The notes: generated by a model not told the origin, from the sequence alone. Counted from the stretch's first letter, positions 35,885-44,875 are shown. The stretch is 64,000 nt of DNA from Endozoicomonas sp. 8E (GCF_032883915.1 NZ_CP120717.1:5286501-5350500); one strand, 5' to 3'. Numbers and translations: made by a program.

Positions 35885-36319
35885 TCAGTGACTGGTACTG
35901 CCCATAAAACAGGTCTTACTGCCATCTGCCAGAGTAATGACACCCGCCTTGCCATGTACAAGTCCAAAGGCTTCATCGGGTAAAACCCGCACCTCCATTT
36001 TGCCGGAAACCAGAAACTCATAGAGTTTCTTGAATCGTTTATGACTGGCTTCTGGAAGCTTTTCAGGCTCACCTGCACACCAATCCCGGCGCATAGCCTG
36101 CTGGGCGGCCTTGGCAGTAATAACATCGTCAGCTGAGAGTTCAGAATTACAGATTACCCGGACTTTTCCAGACAAGCTGTCCAGAGCTTCGCCTGCCACT
36201 TCGAATATGCTCGATCGAAAAAAACCGGCAATCCGGTCATAAGATTGGGCGCCAGCCAGTTTTTCACTGATAAACGATTGACTCAGCGGCTGCTGGCGGG
36301 ATGAATAACGCTGAATCAA
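35885..36319 (-). pseudogene. 5' fragment of a phospholipase-D-like anti-phage (helicase-type) gene
   Basis: 144 residues, open from 36319 to a stop supplied by the MITE. It matches the N-terminal PLD-like region of large defence-associated proteins: YDRIAGFFRSSIFEVAGEAL, VRVICNSEL, and FGLVHGKAGVITLADG with the HxK pair, ending at FMGST. The native proteins run on for many hundreds of residues. In intact islands these genes accompany DUF1156 methylases and WYL regulators, both of which survive nearby as wrecks. It is not expected to be functional. Confidence 0.75.
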
Positions 36320-36388
36320 AAGAGTGCCTGATACATAATGAATAGTTGATCATATTGCTTACACGCCATTAACGCCAGTATGCTTTCA

Positions 36389-36402
36389 ATATGCTAGCAT
36401 AT
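36389..36402. promoter_or_regulatory. Palindrome upstream of the toxin-antitoxin pair, candidate operator
   Basis: ATATGCTAGCATAT is a perfect 14-bp palindrome overlapping a TATAAA-like -10 region, 41 bp before the antitoxin start. Ribbon-helix-helix antitoxins usually bind such palindromes to repress their own operon. Confidence 0.5.
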
Positions 36403-36442
36403 AAAATGGTAGCGCAATGACTTAGCATAATGGAGGCCCCCT

Positions 36443-36667
36443 ATGGCGACACTGACCATTAGAAATCTGCCCGATGAACTGGTTGAGCGCCTTAAACTGA
36501 AAGCCAAAGCAGCCAATCGTTCCATGGAGCAGGAGGTGCGGGAACTGCTGGAAGCCAGCTACCCCAGGAAGCAGGATACAATTGACCGTATCAGAAGCCG
36601 CTGGAACCAGCTCCCGGAAACCCATCATGAAGAAATGGACGAGTGGCGCAACGAAGGGCGTCCATGA
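36443..36667 (+). CDS. FitA/VapB-type ribbon-helix-helix antitoxin
   Basis: 74 residues with GGAGG 6 nt upstream of the ATG. The N-terminus ATLTIRNLPDELVERLKLKA, then NRSMEQEVRELLEASY, is the ribbon-helix-helix DNA-binding fold of FitA-like antitoxins. The C-terminal tail would wrap the toxin. It overlaps the toxin gene (ATGA), so the two are coupled, and it probably represses its own promoter at 36389-36402. Confidence 0.88.
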   Translation: MATLTIRNLPDELVERLKLKAKAANRSMEQEVRELLEASYPRKQDTIDRIRSRWNQLPETHHEEMDEWRNEGRP

Positions 36668-37101
36668 TGGCAAATAAGGGCATAAAAGCAGCTGTCATCG
36701 ATACCATGGTATTTGCCTATGGTCTTCTTAACGAAACGGACTTTGCAGAAGATTCACTCACAACCATCGCTCGTACAGAAACTATTCACGTGCCCGACTC
36801 CATCAGGGCCGAGCTGACCAATGTGCTATGGCAGTGGATTACCCAAAAAAGCATTTCCGTGCAAACCGGCCTGGATGTGCTTCAGGATGCCAGCACCCTG
36901 TTCAGCCGTGTTCATCCGACCGAACATTACTGGCGGGAGGCCTTGATTCTGGCCTGTGAAGACAAGCACCCTGCTTATGACACCCTTTTCATTGCCGTGG
37001 CGAAAGGCCAGAATATCCCCCTGGTGACTTACGATAAAAAGCTGCTGAAAAAATATCCTGACATAGCCATCAGGCCCGATGTGTATATTCGAACCCTCTG
37101 A
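36664..37101 (+). CDS. FitB/VapC-type PIN-domain toxin
   Basis: 145 residues starting at ATG 36664 (second ATG 36667). The acidic PIN residues are all present: VIDTMVFAYG (Asp), IRAELTNVLW (Glu), PAYDTLFIAVA (Asp) and LVTYDKKLLKK (Asp). PIN toxins are Mg-dependent RNases that cut tRNA, rRNA or mRNA when the antitoxin is lost. It is apparently intact, unlike every other gene within 3 kb on either side. Confidence 0.88.
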   Translation: MMANKGIKAAVIDTMVFAYGLLNETDFAEDSLTTIARTETIHVPDSIRAELTNVLWQWITQKSISVQTGLDVLQDASTLFSRVHPTEHYWREALILACEDKHPAYDTLFIAVAKGQNIPLVTYDKKLLKKYPDIAIRPDVYIRTL

Positions 37102-37274
37102 ATACAAAGAACCTGCAACCCTGACCACTCGCTACATATTAGAATGGGCACCGTTGCAGGCCTGTGACTCAATAGGTAGCAGCTGGAGCAGGAAACGCAA
37201 GCTGCTCGAAAACCGGTAGGTCGTTCAAACCATTTCGCTTTTCACCCTTCCTGGCACCATGCCAGCAACCAGAC

Positions 37275-37619
37275 TCATCCTGCAGCTCTTTCGCTTTCAT
37301 CCCACTGCTCACAGGCTTCACTGAAACAACCCTGATAGCGGGCTTTGAGTATGCGCACCAACTGATCCTCAGCCTGATATCTAGCCTCTGTGTTCTGATA
37401 GCCAACAGCATTCACAACCGCTGTGACAAACTCATCAGATACACTGGCAAGGCTTTCAAGCTCATGTCTGAGATAAGTCACCCAGGCGTCTTTCAAGTAA
37501 CGGCGGTAAGAAGCCTTAACCTTGATTTCCCGACAAACACAGGCCTGTTGCTCCTTAACATCCCGAAAAACATTGCGCCCCAAACCACTACGAGCAGCTC
37601 TTGATGAGAAGGGGCGCAA
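37275..37619 (-). CDS. Unrecognised ORF in the decayed defence island (possible fragment)
   Basis: 114 codons from a TTG at 37617-37619, immediately after the stop of the DUF1156 remnant. The sequence is helical (YLKDAWVTYLRHELESLASV, ARYQAEDQLVRILKARYQG). A second frame (37169-37411) continues beyond its end with protein-like sequence (KAKELQDESGCWH), so the original reading may have been longer and frameshifted. I recognise no family. It may be a remnant of another gene of the same island. Confidence 0.35.
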   Translation of the reverse strand: MRPFSSRAARSGLGRNVFRDVKEQQACVCREIKVKASYRRYLKDAWVTYLRHELESLASVSDEFVTAVVNAVGYQNTEARYQAEDQLVRILKARYQGCFSEACEQWDESERAAG

Positions 37620-37624
37620 CCGCT

Positions 37625-38286
37625 TTAACCGTTAGTATTCTCCAACGCCCCCGCCAGGGTTTTAGCGGCTTCGGCATCAGCCTCCCAGTGATCCAAATGA
37701 TCAATATGCTCCATTCGGCTGAGGTAGTGTAATACTTCAATCAACTTTTTCCGGTCCTTCCAGAAGTTTTTCAGCTCTGTTTTCAGGTAGTTAACACCCT
37801 GCTGAGCGGATTCCTGTTTGATGGTTTCATGCACAGCAAACAGTGCATGCCGAACGACAGAAGCATCGAAGCCATGATCTTTCAGGTGGCTGCGACCAAA
37901 CTCCCTTGGGGTTTTAAAACGCACTTCATTGGCTTTGGTTTTGGCGTACATAAACTGGTATTCCCGTACACCGAAACCTTTGGCCAGCTCCTGATAAGCT
38001 CCGGCACGGAGTTCACCGTGTTTTTCCAGCTCCAGGCCTTTCAGGTACAGGCGTTCATCGGCGGTCAGGTTTTTCCACTGGAACTCATCGAAGCCTCCGG
38101 GTACCAGATGGTTACAGGCAATTTACACCGCCTGGTCGATCAGCTTCTCAAACTCGGATTTCTGGCCTTTTTGTTTTTCCCGGTACAGTTCGTTTTCGAT
38201 ATTGATACCTTCAATCCCACTTTACTGGGTCAGCACTCTTAGCGCAGCCGCATAAGCTGTCAGCTGGTAATCAGTATCGCCAAAAT
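37625..38286 (-). pseudogene. C-terminal remnant of a DUF1156-type DNA methylase, two in-frame stops
   Basis: One reading frame on the reverse strand runs from FGDTDYQLTAYAAALRVLTQ to LAGALENTNG, interrupted by TAA at 38222-38224 and TAA at 38123-38125. Between them come GINIENELYREKQ, then IACNHLVPGGFDEFQWKNL and HGELRAGAYQELAKGFGV. This is the C-terminal 220 residues of the anti-phage-associated DUF1156 methylases (usually 900 residues or more). The N-terminal part has been replaced by an IS5-family fragment. The gene is dead. Confidence 0.75.
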
Positions 38287-38556
38287 TAGGGAGCGTTCTT
38301 ATCTAACCAGACGATCAATTTACTGATGTTACATGCTAACCAGTTCATGATGGCTGCTATCTGAAGCATTCTCATATTAATTGCGTGCCAAGCGTTCATG
38401 GCGAGTTGCAACTCGCCGAAAGTTCTTGAGCTTTTGGAATAGTCGCTCAATTAGATTTCGCTCCTTGTCGATTTCTTTGTCATATTTTCGCTGATCTACC
38501 CGATTCGCTTCGGAGTAATCACTGCTTTAGCACCTGACTTCTTGACCTCGAGGAGG
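38287..38556 (-). mobile_element. IS5-family transposase 3' fragment, frameshifted
   Basis: On the reverse strand the pieces FLLEVKKSGAKAVITPK, then NRVDQRKYDKEIDKERNLIE and RLFQKLKNFRRVATRHERLA, then MRMLQIAAIMNWLAC read in three successive frames. Together they are the C-terminal third of an IS5-type DDE transposase (the YxxxxxERxFxxLKxxRRxATR region). It joins the WYL remnant on one side and the DUF1156 remnant on the other. The 5' part and left end are missing. Confidence 0.75.
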
Positions 38557-39343
38557 AATGCATTCTTAGGTCAGACAGGACAAAACCAGCCATAGCCGCA
38601 TTCGTTACAATATTTGCAACAGGCTTTTCTGTTAGCCCTAGATCCATTTGGAGCGCCTCTGGGTTTGAGTGCTCTCGATGGGGAGCCAGTGTCAGGGTTA
38701 CAGAAGTATTCCAATGCTCATCCTGAGGTAACTTATCTGAATTAGAGGGCTTACTTTTCTCAGCAGAAAGCAGCCTTGAAAACCTGTAATTCTTTTAAGA
38801 CTCCCTGGCTTTGTCGTAAGCCCTGAAGTACCAACTACCTTGGCTTGAGAAAATATGTTGTGGAATAACGCACCTGTTACCTGCCTCTGAGCTTGCGGAA
38901 ATGTAATGGATATCCACAGCACATTCCTGTACAAGTGCTGAAGTAATCGTTGCAACCAGATCAGCACTCAATGCAGCCATAAATTCCTGTACGACAGCAG
39001 CTCCGTATTTAGGGTATGACAATTGACGCTCCTCAATTCCATAAGCCAAATGTCTCAGCGCTGAATGAGGGTTATGCTCGTATTTAGCTGTAAAAGAATC
39101 TGATGCCATGTAACTACGCTGACTGACGTCAAAGGACATATTTTCAGGGTACTTCTCCCGATACGCTTTCAGTGCCCGGCTTGCTGTAGCAATAGCAATA
39201 GCAATATCAATGTGACGCATCAGGTCACTCTTGCCAACTTTACCCCAAAACATCAAGTAATAATCGATTTGCTTAAGTCTTAATTCGTGCCTGTCAGAAA
39301 GCCCCAGAAAATTTACAGCGAATTCTGGTTGACATCCATTCAT
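38557..39343 (-). pseudogene. WYL-domain transcriptional regulator (CapW/BrxR-like), one in-frame stop
   Basis: From ATG 39343 the frame encodes an N-terminal winged helix (YYLMFWGKVGKSDLMRHIDI, ATASRALKAYREKYPENMSF) and a WYL domain (VDIHYISASS, GSWYFRAYDKARES). TAA at 38795-38797 interrupts it, and the same frame then continues with KNYRFSRLLSAEKSKPSNSD, HWNTSVTLTLAPHREH and FVLSDLRMH, the WCX-type C-terminus, to the IS5 junction. The reading restored at the stop is about 260 residues, almost full length. Such regulators control phage-defence islands, which fits the neighbouring wrecks. A truncated 182-residue product could still be made. Confidence 0.8.
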
Positions 39344-39433
39344 AGCGACTGAACTTTACTGCTACGGCAAGCAAAGGCTATTTTTTGTACTCATTTGCGT
39401 GAAATACACACAAAAGCACCCTTTCCAAATCGT

Positions 39434-40999
39434 GCAAAACCCTCATGCATAGCACGATAAAACAAAAACTGACTGGTAACAGGCTGGAAAGCTATTGACG
39501 GTCTCTGGTCAGAAGTAGTTTACCTAACCGCTTCAGATTGCTGGCAACAACAGCCAGTGCAACGTACCGCTGGAATCCTTCAATGCCTTTATCCGGGCAT
39601 TTGTCGAAGCCATTGGCTTCCAGTGCATTGACGTCTGACTCTACGGCTGAGTGTTTTCTTTTTGCCCGGATAAATTCAGGATGGAATTCTCGTTTTTTGT
39701 CATTGGCTGACAGCCTGCCTTTCTTCGGCAGAACCGGGCGCTCAAGGAGAACTTCCAACTTCTCAAGATTGTCCGGGCTCCAGAAACCCTTGTCGTAGCC
39801 CACCTGGTTCAGTGCTGGAAATCGCTTTTTAGCCGCTTCTGCCATAGGCACAGCAACCTGGTCGCCTGTTTGCCTTTGCATGACCAGATGATGCAGGGTA
39901 AAACCAAATTGATCCTGTAGCACGCACACTCGTAGCCCCAGTTCTTCTGGCGTAACGGCTTTGCCTTTGCTGATCCATTCAGTGTGAGGTTCAAAAATCG
40001 AGAATATCTTCTCGCTGTGGGGAATCTGTTCGTGCTCAATGACTCGCCGATAAATCAGAGCTATCTGGTGCTTGCCATGAGCGATGTGGTATTTGAGATT
40101 TTCCAGCCTTGGTTCATCGGGGTGTTTTTTCACCAACAAAGATAAGGTCACTTCTGCTTTGTAAAGAACGGAGGTGCTGTACTTGATGTACTCTATATGA
40201 GCCATCTCAATATCGTGCTGTCGCAGGCGCTTTTTCAGCTCACAGGAAGCACCGGAATGTTTCAGGATTCGTGCTTTTTGGTAATGCTTACGGTGCTGAT
40301 TCTTGAGATATTCACGCTGGCGCCACCCCGTAAGCTGGTACTGGTCAGCAAGGGCTGACGCAAACTCGATACTTTTACGGCAAGCGTCGCTCAATAGGTT
40401 GATATCCGTAGGGAAATGAACATCGGTTTTGACTACGAACGAATCGGCACGGCCATGTAACGGTTCGTCTTTTTTTAACCAGTATGTGGCCTGCTGCCAC
40501 GACGATTTGGTTCACCTGATCCAGTATTTCAGGGGTGAAGTGGCTGATATTATCCTGCAATGTCTGTATAGGGTAAGAGTGCGTACAGTAAGGGCCGTGG
40601 CCAAGCATTTGTCTAAGGGTGCCATGTTCATTGGCAAGCTCTCTCAGACGGTCGAAGTCGCAGTTAGTGACCAGCCGGAGTGAACCCAGTACTAAGATTT
40701 TCCAGAACTCCATGCCAGGGCGACCATTGTCCTGGCCAGTGGAGGTCATGGTATCAAGTACTTGAAAGACCTGATTGCGTAGTTCGATATTTGTCAATAT
40801 GTGCTACAAAGCTCGCAACAATCGAGGAATATCGTCCCTTGATTTAGCATCGAAGGTGATGGCAGAGATATCAACCTCTCCCAGCTGCATTTGTGGGTTG
40901 ATGGTTTGGCGCATAAATGTGAAAACAGCCTGTTTTGGTAAATCTTCAAGGACTATATGAGGCTGAAGGCTTCTTTATTCAAGTGCTTGAGGGTTTTCG
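39434..40999 (-). mobile_element. ISNCY-like insertion sequence, inactivated
   Basis: The transposase pseudogene 39492-40914 is flanked by imperfect inverted repeats: AAAACCCTCATGCA near 39437-39450 and the reverse complement AAAACCCTCAAGCA near 40984-40997. The total is about 1.57 kb. I could not confirm a target duplication. The exact ends are uncertain by several bases. Confidence 0.65.
39492..40914 (-). pseudogene. ISNCY-family transposase with a stop codon and a frameshift
   Basis: The reading starts at ATG 40912-40914 (MRQTINPQMQLGEVDISAIT). It meets TAG at 40804-40806 after 36 codons, continues in frame with ELRNQVFQVLD and RPGMEFWKILVLGSLRLVTN, and then shifts frame at a run of seven A residues (T7 at 40470-40476). 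With six As the protein would read LVKKDEPLHGRADSFVVKTD, which is the expected transposase sequence, through to HSAVESDVNALEANGFDKCP. The element therefore needs both a suppressed stop and slippage, and is probably dead. Confidence 0.85.
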
Positions 41000-41146
41000 G
41001 ACAGGCACTAGTTAGTCGTAGCAGGCTGTATAAGACGATCTCCAAAAAACCTTCACTCACTCGCCTCTTGATAAATCCACTCCGTTAACTACCTCTAATC
41101 CCTGCCGATGCACTCCTTAATAGTTAACGTAGCCAGGGAAAGATCC

Positions 41147-42772
41147 GTGGATATTCCAGGAAAGAAGTCAGGGCCTGCCATTAATGTCTCTAATGCCCCT
41201 GAGCAGGCGCAGCCAGAACAGAAGGAACAGGGTAATTGGCAGGGTAAGAAAGTTCAGCTGAATGATGTACCGGTCGAAGACCTGAGGCACAGCTCTTCAA
41301 GCTCAGGCTCAGACTCTGCTTTTGCTGAATCATCTGACTTGTCTGACTTTTCGGTTTCTTCCCACCCCTCAAGCCCGGGAGAATTCAGTGAAACTGAACT
41401 CTTTCCTGAAGATGATGTTTTTACTTATCACTCTCCTTTGAATGAAACGGCCCATCTGGCTAAAAAAGAGCTGGGCAGAGGGCGCTTTGCAACGGTACAT
41501 CGGGTTATTCAGGAAAAAAGCGAAGGCAAGCAAGAACATTTTGCATTAAAACAGACTCATTTGGGTGACCAGGGACTAGGTGAAGACAGGATATTAAAGA
41601 AGTTGGGAGAGCATCCAAATATTGTCAGCAGTTATGGTCTGGTCGAAGTCGACGGGGTCAGTGGGCTCCTGACAGAGTTGATTGAAGGCCCCTCTCAGGA
41701 TAGCGTGATGATGCTTCTTATTGAGCTTTATGGAAATGGCAGGCTCAGCAGTCAGGCGTTTTTCAATGTTCTGGCGTTTATGGAGTACGAGAAGTTCCGG
41801 GCACTTGATCACCTGCACAAGAAAGGCGTTGTCCACAATGATCTGAAACCCAACAACGTCATGATTGATCTTAAAAGCGGCCGCTTGAAACTGATTGATT
41901 TTGGTGGTGCCAAAGAAGAGGGTCAAAAAGCCAGTTATAGTCACGAAGACTACGCTTCTCCGGAATTGTACAGATCGGAGTTAATTAAGAAAGAGGAAGT
42001 TAAAGCCAGCTATGCAACGGATGCCTTTGCTCAGGGGCAACATCTCTACCGTTTTTTGAACAGTCTGGATCAACCCCATATTCATTCCTTTACCAATGGC
42101 GCAGATCCATGGGGCAAATATACGCCCAATCAACGATCTGAAGCGGCTTTTGAGGTACTTAAGGCATTTCTTGAGTATCAGAAGCCCAATTTTGATGGCA
42201 GTTACAAACAGGCAATGAAGCCGGTAAGTCCTGAATTAACAGAGGACGATCTGAAGACTGAGTCTGAGCGTATGAAGCTGCAAGAATTTAATCTGGATAG
42301 TCTGCTGACCTCCAGTGACGAAATTAGCAGCATTATAAAGTTGCTGGATGGGGATTTGAGCGCCAGTGACGTAGAAAGAATCAAAAAAATGCTGCATGGA
42401 AAATTAAACACCAAAGACAGTGAGACAGCGCAAACACTGCTGGACGGGCCGCTCTTATCTCATGATATCAAGGCTATCAAACGATTGCTCTATAGCAAGT
42501 TAACGACACCTGAAAGAGAGACGGTGGCCGATCTCGGACACCTGATAGCCTCTGCAGAAGAGATGAAGAGAAGTAAAAGCCAGCTGATTAATATGATTAA
42601 CCGCCTGCTGCACCCGTCGCCCGAGCAGAGAATGACACCAGAGCAAGCTTTGCAGCACCCCTGGTTTACTGAGCGTACGATAGACAAAGAGCAGGCTTTA
42701 AGAACTCTTCAGATGGCCGCTGATGTCCTCAGAGGAGACGATGAAACTGGTGCAAATAAGCCTTTTGTCTGA
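41147..42772 (+). CDS. Eukaryotic-like Ser/Thr protein kinase, tandem copy 1
   Basis: 541 residues from GTG 41147. That start is chosen because AGGGAA lies upstream and because the paralogue at 42901 keeps the same GTG while a 1-base length difference upstream breaks the frame from the earlier ATG (41108). The N-terminal 90 residues are Ser/Pro/acidic. The kinase domain shows GRGRFATVH, FALK (K135), HNDLKPNNVM (D232), LIDFGGAK (D251) and YASPELYRS. Between the C-lobe and the final helices sits an unusual ~140-residue helical insert before MINRLLHPSPEQRMTPEQAL and HPWF. All catalytic residues are present. The lack of a membrane segment, and effector-like neighbours, suggest a secreted kinase acting in the host; that is inference. 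Confidence 0.88.
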   Translation: MDIPGKKSGPAINVSNAPEQAQPEQKEQGNWQGKKVQLNDVPVEDLRHSSSSSGSDSAFAESSDLSDFSVSSHPSSPGEFSETELFPEDDVFTYHSPLNETAHLAKKELGRGRFATVHRVIQEKSEGKQEHFALKQTHLGDQGLGEDRILKKLGEHPNIVSSYGLVEVDGVSGLLTELIEGPSQDSVMMLLIELYGNGRLSSQAFFNVLAFMEYEKFRALDHLHKKGVVHNDLKPNNVMIDLKSGRLKLIDFGGAKEEGQKASYSHEDYASPELYRSELIKKEEVKASYATDAFAQGQHLYRFLNSLDQPHIHSFTNGADPWGKYTPNQRSEAAFEVLKAFLEYQKPNFDGSYKQAMKPVSPELTEDDLKTESERMKLQEFNLDSLLTSSDEISSIIKLLDGDLSASDVERIKKMLHGKLNTKDSETAQTLLDGPLLSHDIKAIKRLLYSKLTTPERETVADLGHLIASAEEMKRSKSQLINMINRLLHPSPEQRMTPEQALQHPWFTERTIDKEQALRTLQMAADVLRGDDETGANKPFV

Positions 42773-42900
42773 GTGACTGAGCCCACCTCGGAGCGCCTTC
42801 AAAACCCTTCACTCTCTTCTCCCGGATAATCCGCTCCCGTTAATTGCCTCTCATTCCTGCCGATGAACTCATTAATAGTTAAAGTAACCGGGACAAATCC

Positions 42901-44502
42901 GTGGATATTCCAGGAAAGAAGTCAGGGCCAGCCAATGCTGCCTCACCCCCTCCTGAACAGGCGCAGCCGGAACAGGAGAAGCAGGGGAAGTGGCAGAGTA
43001 AGAAAGTTCAGCTCGAAGCGCCGGTCAAAAATTTGGAGGAACGCCCTTCAGGCTCAGGCTCTGATTTCAGCGGTATCTCCAGCTCTTCGATTTCTTCTTA
43101 CCCGTCAAGCCCCGGAGTTGTCAGTGATAGTGAAGTGTTTCCTGAAGATGATGTCTTCACACATTCCTCACCATTGAATGAATCGGCCCATCTGGCTAAG
43201 AAGGAATTGGGCAGAGGACGCTTTGCATCGGTACATCGTGTTATCCAGGAAAAAAGTAAAGGCGTTAAAGAACATTTTGCATTAAAACATACTCATTTGG
43301 GTGACCGGGGAGAACGGGAAGCCAGGATATTAAAGAAGTTGGGAGAGCATCCAAATATTGTCAGAAATTATGGGCTGGTCGAAGTCGACGGCGTCAGCGG
43401 GCTCCTGACGGAGTTGATTGAAGGCCCCTCCCAGGATAGCGTAATGATGCTTCTGGTCGAGCTTTATGGCAATGGCAGGATCAGCAGTCCGGCGTTTTTC
43501 AATGTTCTGGCGTTTATGGAGTACGAGAAGTTCAAGGCGCTTGATCACCTGCATAAAAAAGGCATTGTCCATAACGATCTGAAACCCAATAACGTCATGA
43601 TTGATCTAAAAAATGGCTGCTTGAAACTGATTGACTTTGGTTGTGCCAGAGAAGAGGGCAAGAGAGCCAGTTATAGTCATGAAGACTACGCTTCTCCGGA
43701 ATTATACCGATCAGAGTTTAAAAAAGAGGTAGTCAGAGCCAGTTATGCGACGGATGCTTTTGCTCAGGGGCAACATCTGTACCGTTTTTTGAACAGTCCG
43801 GGCCAGCTCCATATTCGCTCCTTTACCAATGGTGCAGAGCCATGGGGTAAATATACCCCCGACCAACGATCTGAAGCAGCTTTTGAGGTCCTCAAGGCAT
43901 TTCTTGAGTATCAGAAGCCTAATCCTGATGGCAGTTACAAAAAGGCAATGAAGCCAGTGAGTCCTGAATTAACAGAGGATGATCTGGAAGCTGAGTCTGA
44001 GCGTATGAAGCTGCAAGAATTTAATCTGGACAGCCTGCTGACCTCCAGTGGTGAAATTGGTGTCATTACAAAGATGCTGGACGGTGAGTTGAACGCCAAT
44101 GACATAGAAAGAATCAAAAAAATGTTGCATGGAAAATTGAATGCCAAGGACAGTGATACCGCTCAGGCACTGTTGAATGGACCACTTTCATTGGATGATA
44201 TCCAGGCCATCAAACGGCTGCTCTTCGGCAAGTTAACCACGCCTGAAAGAGAGACAGTAGCCGATCTGGGAAAACTGATAGAGTCTGCAGAAGAGATGAA
44301 GAAAAGTAAAAGCCAGCTGACTGACATGATTAACAGTTTGCTGCACCCGGTGCCCCGGCAAAGATTGACGCCAGAGAAAGCTTTGCAGCATCCCTGGTTT
44401 ACTGATCGGACAATAGACAGAGAGCAAGCCCTGAAAACACTTCACAGGGTTGCTGATGTCCTTAAAGGAGATGAAGGCGATGCAAATAAGAGTTTTGTAT
44501 GA
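42901..44502 (+). CDS. Eukaryotic-like Ser/Thr protein kinase, tandem copy 2
   Basis: 533 residues from GTG 42901, very similar to copy 1 over its whole length apart from the Ser-rich N-terminal stretch. Key motifs are retained: GRGRFASVH, FALKHTH, HNDLKPNNVM, LIDFGCAREEG and YASPELYRS, then the same ~140-residue insert and LLHPVPRQRLTPEKAL with HPWF. About 80 bp before the start are also duplicated, so each copy probably has its own promoter. Differences cluster at the N-terminus and the activation segment (DFGG versus DFGC), as expected for targets that diverge. The 3' end overlaps the DCC gene by 23 bp in another frame. Confidence 0.88.
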   Translation: MDIPGKKSGPANAASPPPEQAQPEQEKQGKWQSKKVQLEAPVKNLEERPSGSGSDFSGISSSSISSYPSSPGVVSDSEVFPEDDVFTHSSPLNESAHLAKKELGRGRFASVHRVIQEKSKGVKEHFALKHTHLGDRGEREARILKKLGEHPNIVRNYGLVEVDGVSGLLTELIEGPSQDSVMMLLVELYGNGRISSPAFFNVLAFMEYEKFKALDHLHKKGIVHNDLKPNNVMIDLKNGCLKLIDFGCAREEGKRASYSHEDYASPELYRSEFKKEVVRASYATDAFAQGQHLYRFLNSPGQLHIRSFTNGAEPWGKYTPDQRSEAAFEVLKAFLEYQKPNPDGSYKKAMKPVSPELTEDDLEAESERMKLQEFNLDSLLTSSGEIGVITKMLDGELNANDIERIKKMLHGKLNAKDSDTAQALLNGPLSLDDIQAIKRLLFGKLTTPERETVADLGKLIESAEEMKKSKSQLTDMINSLLHPVPRQRLTPEKALQHPWFTDRTIDREQALKTLHRVADVLKGDEGDANKSFV

Positions 44503-44860
44503 CGGCCTCTGTCCTCTTTGTACGAAAGAGGTCGCCCGCTGGCAAAATGCCCGTTTTCGCTGTGAAGTAGAGTGGTTTGATATCACCGGTCAGGAAAAGG
44601 TACTGGAAACCTGGGGAGTTGATCCCGGCAAGGCCCTGCTGGAATTACACACCATAACCAACGATGGTCAGGTTTATACCAGTATTGACAGCTACGCTCT
44701 CTTGCTCAGTCAGCTACCCGGTTGGGCCTGGCTGGGGTGGATCATGAGTCTGCCCGGCCTGAAACAATGCCTGAAATGGACCTATGACTGGATGACCAAA
44801 GTCCGCCTGAAAAAAGAGGGACGCTGGCCGGGTCAGTGCAACACAAAACAATGTAAATAG
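44480..44860 (+). CDS. DCC-family (DUF393) thiol-disulfide oxidoreductase-like protein
   Basis: 126 residues from ATG 44480. The family signature VLYDGLCPLCTKEVARWQ stands at the N-terminus with the CxxC-type pair, followed by FDITGQEKVLETWGV and a hydrophobic LPGWAWLGWIMSLPGLKQCL segment. Members are small thioredoxin-like redox proteins of unclear role. It begins within the end of kinase 2 and is convergent with paralogue A (15-bp gap). Its last 50 bp (KKEGRWPGQCNTKQCK) recur in decayed form between all the downstream paralogues. Confidence 0.87.
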   Translation: MQIRVLYDGLCPLCTKEVARWQNARFRCEVEWFDITGQEKVLETWGVDPGKALLELHTITNDGQVYTSIDSYALLLSQLPGWAWLGWIMSLPGLKQCLKWTYDWMTKVRLKKEGRWPGQCNTKQCK

Positions 44861-44875
44861 CCTTGCACTTTTTCA

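Larger units (their letters stand above)
35603..35892. mobile_element. MITE of about 290 bp with ~39-bp inverted ends
   Basis: The left end (35603-35641) and the reverse complement of the right end (35854-35892) share GTxACTG..CCC.GCCCT...GAGGGTGTCGCAAAAC. The innermost 16 bp (35624-35639 and 35856-35871) are identical. It encodes nothing. The right end supplies the last codons and stop of the truncated PLD-like gene. A solo end of the same family is at 5532-5558. Confidence 0.75.
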
